From contig NZ_JBFABE010000044.1 of NCBI RefSeq assembly GCF_040640155.1, positions 1-64,000 of the forward strand: a DNA stretch of 64,000 bases, given 5' to 3'. Under the pieces are notes generated by a model, which was not told the origin of the DNA, made no database searches, and saw only the letters and a program-made list of their open reading frames with translations. The stretch comes from Streptosporangium sp040640155 (lineage in GTDB: Bacteria; Actinomycetota; Actinomycetes; Streptosporangiales; Streptosporangiaceae). Position numbers and translations under genes: made by a program. This document shows, piece after piece, positions 35,361 through 44,979 of the stretch (within the stretch, counting starts at the first letter, position 1; every line of letters begins with the position of its first letter).

Positions 35361-36512
35361 ATGGTGACGTACCGGGACGCGCTGCGGCGGGTCGTCCCAC
35401 CCGGCCCGCACGCGATCGGCGCGGCCTCCGTGGCGTCCTGCCTGCTCCTGACCGTTGTGGCGGTCAAGGTGCCGTGGGCGCCGCTGCCGCGCGTGGTCGT
35501 CGCGGCCGCCGGGCTGGTCGCCACGGGCGCCGTGTGGTTCCGCGATCGGTGGCCGATCGCGGTCACCGCCGTCGGGGCGGGCGCGTACGCGCTGTCGGGC
35601 AACCCCGGGCCGCTGCTCATCGGCCTGTTCTCCGGTGCGGGGACGCGGCTGAACCCGCGGTTCGCGGCGCTGGCGGCGATCGGCGTGGCGGGATTCCTGG
35701 CCCAGCAGTGGGTTGACGGCGGCGGGTTCGGCACGGACGCGCTGCTCTCGGCGACGGCCGCCACCGCCGCCGTGCTGGTGGCCGGCGGGTACACCGCCAC
35801 CCGCCGCGAGCTCACCGGGTCGCTGCGGGAACGCGCGGAGCGCGCCGAGGCCGAACGGCACCTGCGCGACGAACAGGCGAAGGCCGCCGAACGCGGCCGG
35901 ATCGCACGGGAGATGCACGACGTGCTCGCGCACAAGGTCACCCTCATCTCGCTGCACGCCGGCGGGCTGGAGGTCAACCCCGGCGCGGAGTCGGCACGGG
36001 TCGAGCGGGAGGCGGCGCTGATCCGGGCCACCGCGCAGGAGGCCCTGGAGGAGCTGCGGAAGATCGTGGGCGTGTTGCGGGCCGGACATGACGACGGGTT
36101 TCCCGACCTGGGGCGGCTGGTGGAGTCCTGGAGGTCGGCCGGCAACGCCGTCACGCTGCACGGCGACCTGGGCACGATGCCGCCGGCGACCGCCCGGGCC
36201 GCCTATCGGCTCGTGCAGGAAGGGCTGACCAACGCGCACAGGCACGCCGCCGGAGCACCCGTCACCGTCTCCGTGACGGGGAGCCCGGAGGACGGCGTCA
36301 CGATCACGGTCGTCAACGAGCGATCGCTCCGGCCCGCCGCGGGCCCTTCCGGCGGCCGGGCCGGGCTCGTGGGCCTGGAGGAACGTTTCCGGTTGATCGG
36401 CGGAACGGTGCGCAGCGCGCCCGGCGATGCGGGAGGCTGGCGTCTCGAGGGCCGCTTGCCGTGGGACGCATCCACGAGGGACACACATGATCAGGACGCT
36501 GCTGGTGGATGA
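35361..36512 (+). CDS. Histidine kinase, NarL-partner (HisKA_3) type
   Basis: 383 residues. Four to five N-terminal transmembrane segments (to about 140), then a coiled linker, the HisKA_3 phosphoacceptor H186 (REMHDVLAHKVTLISLHAGGLE), and HATPase with LVQEGLTNAHRHA and GGRAGLVGLEERF. Senses an unknown envelope signal. ATG 35361 may be leaderless: TTACGCT precedes it by a few bases; GTG 35328 has AGGAGG too close. Overlaps the response regulator by 26 bp. Confidence 0.9.
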   Translation: MVTYRDALRRVVPPGPHAIGAASVASCLLLTVVAVKVPWAPLPRVVVAAAGLVATGAVWFRDRWPIAVTAVGAGAYALSGNPGPLLIGLFSGAGTRLNPRFAALAAIGVAGFLAQQWVDGGGFGTDALLSATAATAAVLVAGGYTATRRELTGSLRERAERAEAERHLRDEQAKAAERGRIAREMHDVLAHKVTLISLHAGGLEVNPGAESARVEREAALIRATAQEALEELRKIVGVLRAGHDDGFPDLGRLVESWRSAGNAVTLHGDLGTMPPATARAAYRLVQEGLTNAHRHAAGAPVTVSVTGSPEDGVTITVVNERSLRPAAGPSGGRAGLVGLEERFRLIGGTVRSAPGDAGGWRLEGRLPWDASTRDTHDQDAAGG

Positions 36513-37140
36513 CGAATCGCTGATCCGCGCCGGGCTGCGGTTCATCCTCGAATCCGCGCCCGACGTGGAGATCGTGGGGGAGGCCGCGGACGGGGCCGAG
36601 GCGGTCGACGCCGTGCGCCGCCTGGGGCCGGACGTCGTCCTGATGGACATCAGGATGCCGCGGACCGACGGCCTCGCCGCCACCGAGGCCGTCCGCCGGC
36701 TCCCCCGTGCGCCCGCGGTGGTGATCCTCACCACGTTCGACGGCGATGAGCACGTCTTCACCGCCCTGGAGGCCGGGGCCTGCGGATTCCTCCTCAAGGA
36801 CACCTCGCCGCACGATCTGATCGGCGCCGTACGCCTCGCGCACAGCGGTGACGCGATCCTGTCCCCGCGGGTGACCCGCCGGCTGATCCACCGGGTCACC
36901 ACCGACGCGCCCGTCCGGCGTCGCCGTGACGCGCTCGCCCGGCTGGAGACCCTCACCGGCCGCGAGCGGGAGGTGCTCGTCGAGGTGGGGCGCGGCCGCT
37001 CCAACACCGAGATCGCGGCCGGTCTGCACATGAGCGAGGCGACGGTCAAGAGTCACATGTCCCACCTGTTCGACAAGCTCGCCGTCACCAACCGCGTACA
37101 GGTGGCCATCGCCGCCTACCGCGCCGGCCTGGTGGACTGA
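36487..37140 (+). CDS. NarL/LuxR-family response regulator
   Basis: 217 residues. Receiver domain with acidic pair D8-D9, phosphoacceptor D54 (VVLMDIRMP), and switch Thr/Lys (ILTTFD, LLKDTSP); LuxR-type helix-turn-helix LTGREREVLVEVGRGRSNTE then IAAGLHMSEATVKSHMSHLF. Cognate regulator for the overlapping kinase. GAGGGA precedes ATG 36487. Possible target is the divergent serine hydrolase. Confidence 0.93.
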   Translation: MIRTLLVDDESLIRAGLRFILESAPDVEIVGEAADGAEAVDAVRRLGPDVVLMDIRMPRTDGLAATEAVRRLPRAPAVVILTTFDGDEHVFTALEAGACGFLLKDTSPHDLIGAVRLAHSGDAILSPRVTRRLIHRVTTDAPVRRRRDALARLETLTGREREVLVEVGRGRSNTEIAAGLHMSEATVKSHMSHLFDKLAVTNRVQVAIAAYRAGLVD

Positions 37141-37220
37141 GCGTTTCCGTACGTCGATCGTCCGCCGGCGGGTGTGCCCGGCGGCGGCCGGCGGCCCCGT
37201 CGGGGCCCGCCCCGGCCGGG

Positions 37221-38048
37221 CTAGCGGTCGAGGAATCCCCCGACCGCCTCGGTGAAGGCTCCCGGGGCGGTGACCCAGGGGTAGTGGGCCCCGGGCAGCA
37301 CGACGTCGGTCCCGCGCGGGAAGATCCCGGCCAGCTCGGCCGTGTGCGCGGGCAACGGTCCCGGATCCCGCTCTCCCGCGACCACCAGGACCGGCGCGGT
37401 GACCTTCGCCAGGCCCGCCCGGGTCTCCTCGGCGGCGGGCATGCCGGTGTTGAAGCGCTTCGCCGCCTCGGCCGAGCGTTCGGCGAACCGGGTGGCGTGC
37501 GCCTCGGCGGTCTCGTTCCAGGGACTGTAGAAGAACGGCTGCGCCCTCAGGCGCCGGCTCTCGTCGCCCGCCTCCCACGCCTTGAGGTCGGGCAGCCTGC
37601 TCTCGTACCAGCTCTCCCCGGCCCGGCGCTCGATCTGGGCGTACCACTGCTCATCGGTTATCTCGATCCCCACCGGGTGCACGGCCGGCGTGACCAGCAC
37701 CAGGTGGCCTATCCGTTCGGGATACCGGGCCGCGTACAGCAACGCCAGTCCCCCGGCGGCCGAATGCCCGAGCAGGTCCATCCGCTCCAGCCCCAGACGC
37801 TCGCGCAGCGCCTCGACATCCTCGACCATGCGGCCCATCGCGTACGTGTCCGGGTCGAGTGGCGTCGCGGAATCGCCGGTTCCCCGGTTGTCCAGCAGGA
37901 GGAGCCGGCGCCGGGCCGCCAGGCCGCCGAGGTCTCCCAGGTACCGCGAGGACCGCCCCGGCCCGCCCGGCAGGCAGACCAGCGCCGGCCCCTCCCCCCG
38001 CTCATGACAGACGAGCACGGTCCCGTCGTGGGAAGCGAAACCGATCAT
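37221..38048 (-). CDS. Alpha/beta hydrolase, prolyl aminopeptidase-like (S33)
   Basis: 275 residues. Oxyanion motif LPGGPG, DNRGTGDS, nucleophile S96 in GHSAAGG, Asp in AGERDPGP, His in PGAHYPW. The GGPG and D-x-RG-x-G-x-S motifs fit proline iminopeptidase-like enzymes, but substrate is unknown. ATG 38048 begins homology; the frame upstream is Arg/Gly-rich noise. Convergent with the response regulator. Confidence 0.85.
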   Translation of the reverse strand: MIGFASHDGTVLVCHERGEGPALVCLPGGPGRSSRYLGDLGGLAARRRLLLLDNRGTGDSATPLDPDTYAMGRMVEDVEALRERLGLERMDLLGHSAAGGLALLYAARYPERIGHLVLVTPAVHPVGIEITDEQWYAQIERRAGESWYESRLPDLKAWEAGDESRRLRAQPFFYSPWNETAEAHATRFAERSAEAAKRFNTGMPAAEETRAGLAKVTAPVLVVAGERDPGPLPAHTAELAGIFPRGTDVVLPGAHYPWVTAPGAFTEAVGGFLDR

Positions 38049-38149
38049 CTCTCCATCCTCGCACCGCGGCCTCCCGTGAACCGCGCCGGGGCAGGCCACC
38101 GCCTCCGGTCGCGGCGAACCGCGCCGCTGTTCACGGGACGGGGCCCGGA

Positions 38150-38359
38150 CTACTTCCTGCCGGCGAGGGTGTGGGCGACCAGGGCGTTGGCGTGACCGTG
38201 GCCCAGGCCGTGTTCGGTCTTGAGCCAGCCGACGAGTTCCATGTGCTTGGTCAGGGGTGAGGCGTTGATGAGGTCGATCCAGTCCTGGACGGGGCGGCCG
38301 TACTTGGCCTCGATCGAGGGGAAGTAGCTGGCCGGGTTGCCCTTGGGCGGTGTGGTCAT
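38150..38359 (-). CDS. DUF4287 domain protein
   Basis: 69 residues: SYFPSIEAKYGRPVQDWIDL, then HMELVGWLKTEHGLGHGHANALVAHTLAGRK, the whole DUF4287 fold. Small soluble protein of unknown function, common in actinobacteria, related to C-terminal parts of DUF5655 proteins. ATG 38359 chosen; GGA lies upstream. Confidence 0.88.
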   Translation of the reverse strand: MTTPPKGNPASYFPSIEAKYGRPVQDWIDLINASPLTKHMELVGWLKTEHGLGHGHANALVAHTLAGRK

Positions 38360-38738
38360 GTTCCACGGTTCCGTTCTCTCGGTGACGGTCGGGGCGGCGT
38401 CATGTGGATGATGCCGGAGCCGGTGGTGGCGTCGGCCACCGGGTCCCGGTGATCGCCGGGAAGGGACGGCGATGCGGTGCCGAGCCGGTCGTCCGGCTCC
38501 GGCTCCGGCTCCGGCCCCGGCTCCGCGGGACGGAGGTCCGTCCCCGGAGGCGCTTTCGTCTCCGGTCCCGTCCGGCCTCGCTGACGCGTCGAACGAGCCC
38601 GGCAGGGATCGACACCACCACGCCGGAACCACCTGACCTGCGAAGACATCGTCCGAAACGCATTCCCTGTCACATCACGCGCCTGTCACATCACGCGGAT
38701 GCCCTCGCCGGGACGGCCCGAGGTCCCTCAAAAAATGA
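38360..38738. other. Gene-free interval with CCGGCT-type low complexity
   Basis: About 380 bp. Contains a run of CCGGCTCCGG-like hexamer repeats around 38495-38525 and no supportable gene. Confidence 0.5.
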
Positions 38739-39560
38739 TCAGCCCCAGGTGAGCGGGTCGAGATGGAGGTAGAAGCGCAGGCGCTCGTGGTCCAGGGCGA
38801 TGCCGTACCTCTCGGCGAACGCCATGTCCGCGGCCCGCCCCCGCTCCTCGTCTTCCCATGTCTCCCGCGCGTTGGCGAGCAGCAGCGCCAGGTCCGCGTA
38901 GCGGTCGGCCCGTCCGAGGCGGCCCAGGTCGATGAAGCCTGACACGTCCAAGGTCCGCGGATCGAGGATGATGTTGGGCAGGCACAGGTCCCCGTGGCAG
39001 ACGACCGTGTCGGCGGCCTCCTGCTCCCGTCGCCGTGGCACCTGCCGGGTGAGGCGGTCCAGTAGCTCCCCGGGGGGCGTGTGCTGCTGCTCGACGGGGA
39101 GAAACTCCGGGTTGACGGCGTCGCGGGCCACGACGCCGCGCGCCACGGCGACCATGGCGTCCAGGTCCCGGCGGAACGGGCACCGCGGCACCGGCACCTC
39201 GTGCAGTCGGCGGACCGCGTCCGCGATGCGTTCCCAGGCGACCCGTAGGTTCTCAGCGGGCACCTGATCGGCAGACATGCCGGAAACGGCACTGGTCACC
39301 AGGCAGGCGCCCACGTCACCGGAATGCCAGTCGAGCACCCGGGCACCGGGTACGCCCTGATCGTTCAGCCATGCGACCCTGTCACGCTCGGCCTTCAGGC
39401 CGGCCGCGTCCGCGGCGGGCACGCACTTGGCATACCGGGTGGCGTCCGCGTCGCGAAAGACAGCGGCTCCCGACTCGCCCGCGGTGACGGGCAACCAGTC
39501 GCCACCACCCACGCCGAGCAGCGCCGGCGATATGGCCCGAGGTCCGGAATGATCACTCAT
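38739..39560 (-). CDS. Aminoglycoside (streptomycin) 3''-phosphotransferase-like
   Basis: 273 residues, near the 267-272 of APH(3'')-I enzymes. ATP-binding Lys45 (RYAKC), Brenner motif with catalytic D191 and N196 (VCHGDLCLPNIILD), and metal-binding IDLGRLGRADRYADLALLLA. The overall pattern follows APH(3'')-Ib/AphE, which phosphorylate streptomycin. ATG 39560 starts MSDHSGPRAISPALLG. No antibiotic cluster is seen in the window, so it is an intrinsic or acquired resistance determinant. Confidence 0.88.
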   Translation of the reverse strand: MSDHSGPRAISPALLGVGGGDWLPVTAGESGAAVFRDADATRYAKCVPAADAAGLKAERDRVAWLNDQGVPGARVLDWHSGDVGACLVTSAVSGMSADQVPAENLRVAWERIADAVRRLHEVPVPRCPFRRDLDAMVAVARGVVARDAVNPEFLPVEQQHTPPGELLDRLTRQVPRRREQEAADTVVCHGDLCLPNIILDPRTLDVSGFIDLGRLGRADRYADLALLLANARETWEDEERGRAADMAFAERYGIALDHERLRFYLHLDPLTWG

Positions 39561-40096
39561 GGCGGCCACTTTAACCAGCTGTCCGCCACTGGTTTCGGCT
39601 CGTCCTCGGCGGTGAGAACCGGCCTGTCGTTGACAGGGCAACACCTGACCGCACCCCAGAACACGGACCGGTTACCTCGAAGTCCCAACCTCTATCGGCT
39701 TTCCAGCCTTTAAGGAAATGTCGAATTAAAAGAGGACGAGGAAGGGAGGTGACCGGTGTGCTGGTTGTTGTCATCGATTCCGAGACGGTGGCTGCCCTGA
39801 TCGCGTTCGTGGTCACGGGTGGAGAGGTAATGCGGGAGGTCAGGCAGAGGCAGGAACGGAAAACCGCCGCCGAACACGCCCGGCAAGAAACGATCACGGA
39901 GGTCATACGTCTGGCGGTCCTGGTCCACAACGACCGGTTACGGAGTCCACGCCATGGAAGCGTCGGCATCTGTTTCACGCAGGCAGGGCTGCTCCGCGAT
40001 CGGGGGCGATGCGCACAGATCACCCCGAGGGGTGGAGGGACGCACCACCGAGTCCGCGCAAGAAAACGGAACCCGGGCGCGGGTGGGCGGGGTCGT
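39561..40096. other. 536-bp interval, possible decayed small membrane protein
   Basis: A plus-strand frame from GTG 39758 (after GGGAGG) reads VLVVVIDSETVAALIAFVVT followed by a charged helix (EVMREVRQRQERKTAAEHAR), with good third-position bias for about 60 codons, but has no stop and runs antisense into the next gene. It may be a truncated gene; no family recognised. Confidence 0.35.
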
Positions 40097-41473
40097 TCAG
40101 CGCAGGGCCAGCCGCAGCAGCAGATCCTTCACCTCGGTGGCGGCGATCCGGTCACCGGCCACGGACGGATCGGAGCAGAGCAGCACCGGCCCGTCGAGGG
40201 GGTCGCCGGGCAGCCGGCCGTGCGAGCCCCGGACGGCGCGGGCGCCCGCGTCGAGGCCGACGACGTTCATCGTGTAGCGCATGCCGGTCTTCTTGCGCAG
40301 CAGCGCCACGGCGGCGCGGCGCTTGGCGGCGCCGGGGGCCGCCGGGTCGAAGAACAGCTCGGCGGGGTCGTAGCCGGGCTTGCGGTGAATCTCGACCAGG
40401 TTGGCGAAGTCGGGACGCCGGGCGTCGTCGAGCCAGTAGTAGTAGGTGAACCAGGAGTCGGGCTCGGAGACGAGGACCAGTTCCCCGGCGCGGGGGTGCG
40501 CGAGGCCGTTCCTGGCCTTGCCCTCCTCGTCGAGCACCTCGGCGACACCGGGCAGGCCCGCGCAGAGCTTGGCGACGGCCGGGACGTCGGCGGGGTCGGC
40601 GACGTAGACGTGGGCGACCTGGTGGTCGGCGACGGCGAACGCGCGGGAGGTCCAGGGATCGAGATACTCCATGCCGTCCTGGGTGTAGACCTCCAGCAGT
40701 CTCTCGGTGCGCAGCAGCCGGTTGACGTCGACCGGGCGGGAGACGTCGGTGATGCCGTACTCCGACAGGGCCACCACGGTGGTCCCGCGCGCGGCGGCGG
40801 CGTCCAGCAGGGGGGCCAGCACGGTGTCGAGCTCGGAGGCCGCGGCGGCCGAGCGCGGGTCGGACGGGCCGAACCTCTGCAGGTCGTAGTCCAGGTGCGG
40901 CACGTACGCCAGGGTCAGGTCGGGGTCGTGGACCTTCATGATCTGCTCGGTGGCGCGGCAGATCCAGGTGGAGGAGGCGATTCCCGCCCCGGGACCCCAG
41001 TAGGTGAACAGGGGGAAGGTGCCCAGGGAGCCGGTGAGCTCCTCGTGCAGCCCCGGCGGGTAGGTGTAGCAGTCGGGGTCCTTGCGCCCGTCGGCGCGGT
41101 AGATGGGACGGGGGGTGACCGTCCAGTCGACGTCGGCGCCCATGGCGTACCACCAGCAGACGTTGGCCACGGTGAAACCGGGCCGCTCGCGCCGGGCGGC
41201 GTCCCAGAGCTTGTCCCCGCCGACCAGCGCGTTGTGCTGGCGCCACAGGAAGACCTCGCCGAGCTCGCGGAAGTACCAGCCGTTGCCGACGACGCCGTGC
41301 TCGGCGGGCGTGACGCCGGTGAGGAAGGTCGACTGGGCCGAGCAGGTGACGGCGGGCAGCACGGTGCCGAGCTCGGCCTGGAAGCCGCCGTCGGCGACGG
41401 CGCGCAGCCTGGGCATGTGCGCCAGCAGCCTCGGGGTCAGGCCCACCACGTCCAGGACCAGCAACGATGTCAT
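40097..41473 (-). CDS. Alkaline phosphatase-superfamily phosphodiesterase (EboF-like)
   Basis: 458 residues. Type I phosphodiesterase/nucleotide pyrophosphatase fold: LLVLDVVGLTP (first metal Asp), nucleophile Thr region PAVTCSAQSTFLTGVTPAEHG, PHLDYDLQRFGP and LSEYGITDV. Last gene of a seven-gene operon in which every junction overlaps; ATG 41473 overlaps the preceding stop. In ebo clusters this gene accompanies EboA-E; the cluster is linked to moving a metabolite precursor out of the cytoplasm (scytonemin monomer in cyanobacteria). Substrate unknown. Confidence 0.87.
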   Translation of the reverse strand: MTSLLVLDVVGLTPRLLAHMPRLRAVADGGFQAELGTVLPAVTCSAQSTFLTGVTPAEHGVVGNGWYFRELGEVFLWRQHNALVGGDKLWDAARRERPGFTVANVCWWYAMGADVDWTVTPRPIYRADGRKDPDCYTYPPGLHEELTGSLGTFPLFTYWGPGAGIASSTWICRATEQIMKVHDPDLTLAYVPHLDYDLQRFGPSDPRSAAAASELDTVLAPLLDAAAARGTTVVALSEYGITDVSRPVDVNRLLRTERLLEVYTQDGMEYLDPWTSRAFAVADHQVAHVYVADPADVPAVAKLCAGLPGVAEVLDEEGKARNGLAHPRAGELVLVSEPDSWFTYYYWLDDARRPDFANLVEIHRKPGYDPAELFFDPAAPGAAKRRAAVALLRKKTGMRYTMNVVGLDAGARAVRGSHGRLPGDPLDGPVLLCSDPSVAGDRIAATEVKDLLLRLALR

Positions 41474-42597
41474 GCTCTCACTCCCAGGTCGCACATCTCG
41501 GCACGGGCGAAGTCCAGCTCGTCGGCGATGCCCGCGGCGAGCTCGCCGGGCGTCCGCGGGCGCAGCGCGACCGGCAGCACGCCCCAGGTGTAGGTCTCCA
41601 CGTCGAAGTGGTCACAGAGCGGCTCGGGGCCGCCGGCCAGCTCCGCGAGGGCCTCGCGCAGCACCGGGACGGTGGTGGTGAGCGGCGCCCGCGGTGCGGC
41701 GTGCAGCGGCACATGGTAGTGGACCCGCCACGGTCCGGGCAGGTCGCGCTCGAACGCCTCGTCGAGGTCGTCGGCGGCGTCGCCGGCCGCGTTGCGGGTC
41801 TGGTGCAGGAAGCGCGGCTCGGCGTACTCGCGCAGGGGCTCCGGGTCGTCGCTCTCCAGGGCGGCGGAGACCTGCACCTTGACGACGGGCAGGCCCGCCT
41901 CGGCGTAACGGCGCAGCGCGTCGGCGGGCTTCTCCCAGGCGCACGCCAGGTGGGCGAGGTCCAGGCAGACGCCGAGCCTGCCGGTGTCGGCGCCGGACAG
42001 GGCGCGCACGGCCTGGTCGGTGGTCTCCACCACGCAGCCGGGCTCGGGCTCGAACGCCACCCGCACGAGGCGGCCGGTGGCGGACTCGACGGCGGCGAGC
42101 CCGGTGGCGAGCTCGTCGAGCCCGCGCGCGGCCCGGTCGGCCATGTCCTCGTCCCAGGGGGTGCGCCAGGCGAGCGGGAGCGTGGAGATCGATCCCCTGG
42201 CGGCGTCGTCGGGCAGGAGGGCGGCCAGTACGCGCGCCAGGTCCAGGGTGTAGGCGAGCCGTTCGGGGGTCGTCCAGTCGGGGTGGTAGACCGCGTGCTT
42301 GACCACCGGGTCCTGGAACGAGCGGTAGGGGAAGCCGTTGAGCGTGACGACCTCCAGCTCGCGCGCGTCCAGCTCGCGGCGGAACCCTGCCAGCAGCGCG
42401 GGGTCGGCGGCGAGCGCGGCGGCGACGGGCGCGGCCAGCCAGAGGCCCAGCCCCAGCGTCTCGGCGCCCAGGCGGGCGCGGATCGGCACCGCGTACGTGT
42501 CGAGCTGCTCGACGATGCCGCCGAGGTCCTCGGCCGGGTGCACGTTGGTGCAGTAGCTCAGGTGCAGCACCTGCCCGCCGGGGTGACGCAGCCGCAT
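41470..42597 (-). CDS. eboE: Metabolite traffic protein EboE
   Basis: 375 residues, TIM-barrel of xylose isomerase-like type. Signature HLSYCTNVHPAEDLGGI at the start, ELEVVTLNGFPYRSF, VAFEPEPGCVVETTD, VCLDLAHLACAWE, KVQVSAALE and the C-terminal DHFDVETYTWGVLP. Stop overlaps the EboF-like start (ATGA) and the ATG overlaps the TatD-like stop (TGATG). Known only through the ebo cluster; biochemical role unproven. Confidence 0.9.
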   Translation of the reverse strand: MRLRHPGGQVLHLSYCTNVHPAEDLGGIVEQLDTYAVPIRARLGAETLGLGLWLAAPVAAALAADPALLAGFRRELDARELEVVTLNGFPYRSFQDPVVKHAVYHPDWTTPERLAYTLDLARVLAALLPDDAARGSISTLPLAWRTPWDEDMADRAARGLDELATGLAAVESATGRLVRVAFEPEPGCVVETTDQAVRALSGADTGRLGVCLDLAHLACAWEKPADALRRYAEAGLPVVKVQVSAALESDDPEPLREYAEPRFLHQTRNAAGDAADDLDEAFERDLPGPWRVHYHVPLHAAPRAPLTTTVPVLREALAELAGGPEPLCDHFDVETYTWGVLPVALRPRTPGELAAGIADELDFARAEMCDLGVRA

Positions 42598-43451
42598 CAC
42601 GATCCTCCGCGCTTGATGGAGCTGCCCTCGAACGTGGGCTCCCCCGCCCCGGCGACCGCGGACAGGTCCAGGCGCCCCGACTGGCCGTAGAACTCCACGG
42701 GGTTGCGCCACAGCACCCGGTCGACGTCGTCCTCGCTGAACCCGGCCTCCAGCATCGCCCTGCCGGTCTCCAGGGTGAGCAGCGGGTCGGACACGCCCCA
42801 GTCGGCGGCGGAGTTGACCAGCACCCGTTCCAGGCCGTGCTCGCGCAGGATCTCCACCATGCGCGGCGGCGACATCTTGGTCTCGGGGTAGATGGAGAAG
42901 CCCATCCAGCAGCCCGAGTCGTGCACGATCCCGGCGGTGACCTCGTTGAGGTGGTCGACGGCGACCCGTCCGGGCGCGATGCCGGAGGCGGCGACGACGT
43001 CGAGGGTGCGCCGGGTGCCCTTGGCCTTGTCGCGGTGCGGGGTGTGCACGAGCGCGGGCAGCCCGTGCTCGACGGCCATCGCGAGCTGGCGTTCGAAGGC
43101 GTCGTCCTCCTCGGGGGTCATCGAGTCGTAGCCGATCTCGCCGACCGCGACGACGCGGTCCTTGTCCAGGTAGCGGGGCAGCAGGTCGAGCACGGGCCGG
43201 CAGCGCGGGTCCCCGGCCTCCTTGGGGTTCAGCGCGATGGTGGCGTGGTGCAGGATGCCGAACTGCCCGGCGCGGTAGGGCTCCCAGCCGACCAGCGAGT
43301 CGAAGTAGTCGGTGAACGAGCCGGGGTTGGTCCGGGGCTGGCCCAGCCAGAAGGCGGGCTCCACGACGGCGAGCACCCCGGCGGCGGCCATCCTGGCGTA
43401 GTCGTCGGTGGTGCGCGACGTCATGTGGATGTGCGGGTCGAAGATCCGCAT
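42597..43451 (-). CDS. eboB: TatD-like metal hydrolase (EboB)
   Basis: 284 residues. Starts RIFDPHIHMTSRTTDDY with the two metal-binding His, then VVAVGEIGYDSM (Glu ligand), PALVHTPHRDK (His), AVDHLNE (His) and VNSAADWG (Asp), the full TatD metal set. Overlaps both neighbours (TGATG). Part of the ebo-like operon. Confidence 0.9.
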   Translation of the reverse strand: MRIFDPHIHMTSRTTDDYARMAAAGVLAVVEPAFWLGQPRTNPGSFTDYFDSLVGWEPYRAGQFGILHHATIALNPKEAGDPRCRPVLDLLPRYLDKDRVVAVGEIGYDSMTPEEDDAFERQLAMAVEHGLPALVHTPHRDKAKGTRRTLDVVAASGIAPGRVAVDHLNEVTAGIVHDSGCWMGFSIYPETKMSPPRMVEILREHGLERVLVNSAADWGVSDPLLTLETGRAMLEAGFSEDDVDRVLWRNPVEFYGQSGRLDLSAVAGAGEPTFEGSSIKRGGS

Positions 43452-44086
43452 CAGGCCTCCTTCTCGCTGGTCGGACGATCGGGCGTCCCGCCGGTCAGGC
43501 GGTCGAGCAGTGCGGTCGCGTCGGCGGGGGTGGGACGGCCGGCCGCGGCGCGCTCCTCGGCGAACGCGGCCAGCATCCCGGCCAGCTCGGCGTCGGCCCG
43601 CTCCTCCAGCCGGTCCACGGCGGCCAGCGGCACGCCCATGAAGACGCACTTGAGCACCGCCTGCCGCCAGGCGGCCCGGTCGAGGTGGCGGGCGCAGGGG
43701 CCGAGCGCGGCGGCCACCAGGCGTGGGTCGTTGGTGCGGATCGCGTCGTGCAGGAGCGGCACCGCCTCGGCGCCGAGGGGCAGCAGCGGCAGCGCCTTGA
43801 GCACGGCGCGCTTCTCGTCGGCGTCGCCGTACCGGTACAGGTCGGCGACCTGGGCGGCCACCGCGTCCGGCGGGAGCGCGGCGAGCAGGACGGCCCTGGC
43901 GGCCTCGTCGGCGCTCCAGCCGGGCAGGTCCGGCAGCGGCGCCCGTCCGGCGCGCCGCCCGGCGGAGGCGAAGTGCCGCGCGAGGGTCGCGGGGTCGGCG
44001 GCGACGTCGCGCCGGGCCTCGGCCGGCCATTCCTGGCCGAGTGCCGCCAGCAGGTCGTCGGTGCGGGGAGCGGGTGGCGGGGTCAT
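43451..44086 (-). CDS. eboA: EboA domain protein
   Basis: 211 residues, helical, HEAT-like. Characteristic ADLYRYGDADEKRAVLKALPL, VPLLHDAIRTNDPRLVAAAL, AWRQAVLKCVFMGVPL. EboA is the defining gene of ebo clusters; function unknown. Both junctions overlap (ATGA and TGATG). Confidence 0.88.
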   Translation of the reverse strand: MTPPPAPRTDDLLAALGQEWPAEARRDVAADPATLARHFASAGRRAGRAPLPDLPGWSADEAARAVLLAALPPDAVAAQVADLYRYGDADEKRAVLKALPLLPLGAEAVPLLHDAIRTNDPRLVAAALGPCARHLDRAAWRQAVLKCVFMGVPLAAVDRLEERADAELAGMLAAFAEERAAAGRPTPADATALLDRLTGGTPDRPTSEKEA

Positions 44087-44979
44087 GCGTTCGTCCCTTC
44101 GGCGGCGCGCAGGAAGTCCAGGGACCGGGCGGCCACCTGCGGCGCGGCGTGCGAGTGGCGGGGCAGCTCGACCGCGACCAGGCCCCGGTAGCCGCATTCG
44201 GCCAGGGCGCGCAGCACGGGAGGGAAGTCGATCTCCCCCTGGCCGAACTCCAGGTGCTCGTGCACGCCGCGGCGCATGTCGTCGATCTGCACGTTGACCA
44301 GGTGGGGGGCGACGGCCCTGACGCAGTCGGGGACCGGGTCGGGCTCCAGGCAGCGGCAGTGGCCGATGTCCAGCGTGATGCCGAACCCGGCCGGTTCGCC
44401 GAGCTCGGCGTGGAGCTTGCGCCAGCCGGCGATCGTCTCGACGAGCATGCCGGGTTCGGGTTCGAAGCCCAGCGGCACGCCGGCGGCGGCGGCCTTGTCG
44501 GTGACGCGGGCGCAGCCGTCGACGAGCCTGGCCCAGGCCGTGGCCTCGCCGACCGTCTCCGGGCGCACGCCCGCCCAGAACGACACCGCCTCGGCTCCCA
44601 GGTCGGCGCCCACGGCCACCGCCCGGTCCAGGAAGTCCAGGCGCGCCTCCCGTTCGTCGTGCAGCAGGGTGGGTGCGTGCTTGCGCCGGGGGTCCAGCAG
44701 GTAGCGGGCGCCGGTCTCGACGACCACGCCCAGGGCGAGGTCGCGCAGCAGGTCGGAGACGGCCGCGACCCTGCGGGCCAGGCCCTCCTCGTACGGGTCC
44801 AGGTGGTCGTGGTCGAGCGTGAGGGCGACCCCCTGGTAGCCGAGGTCGGCGATGACCCGGAGCGCGTCGGCCAGCCGGTGGTTGGCGAACCCGTTGGTGC
44901 CGTAGCCGAACCTCAGCCCCCCGCCCGGCCCTCCGCCCGGGATCGCACCGGGGGTCGCGCTCGTGCCGCCGGGGCTCAC
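44083..44979 (-). CDS. Sugar phosphate isomerase/epimerase-like protein of the ebo-like operon
   Basis: 298 residues, xylose isomerase-like TIM barrel distinct from EboE: GLRFGYGTNGFANHRLADAL, VALTLDHDHLDPYE, VSFWAGV, LGFEPEPGMLVE (metal Glu), ITLDIGHCRCLE, VNVQIDDMRRGVHEHLEFGQGEIDF, VAVELPRHSH. It is an extra component relative to the cyanobacterial eboA-F set. GTG start 44979 overlaps the UbiA stop (GTGA). Confidence 0.85.
   Translation of the reverse strand: MSPGGTSATPGAIPGGGPGGGLRFGYGTNGFANHRLADALRVIADLGYQGVALTLDHDHLDPYEEGLARRVAAVSDLLRDLALGVVVETGARYLLDPRRKHAPTLLHDEREARLDFLDRAVAVGADLGAEAVSFWAGVRPETVGEATAWARLVDGCARVTDKAAAAGVPLGFEPEPGMLVETIAGWRKLHAELGEPAGFGITLDIGHCRCLEPDPVPDCVRAVAPHLVNVQIDDMRRGVHEHLEFGQGEIDFPPVLRALAECGYRGLVAVELPRHSHAAPQVAARSLDFLRAAEGTNA

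Noticed and set aside
37189..37215. GGCCCCG/CGGGGCC hairpin between response regulator and hydrolase
   Set aside because: One-base loop and general GC repetitiveness make it too weak to list as a terminator.
39758..40096. Possible small membrane protein
   Set aside because: Good start context and codon bias for 60 codons but no stop before the next gene; listed only as an uncertain remnant.
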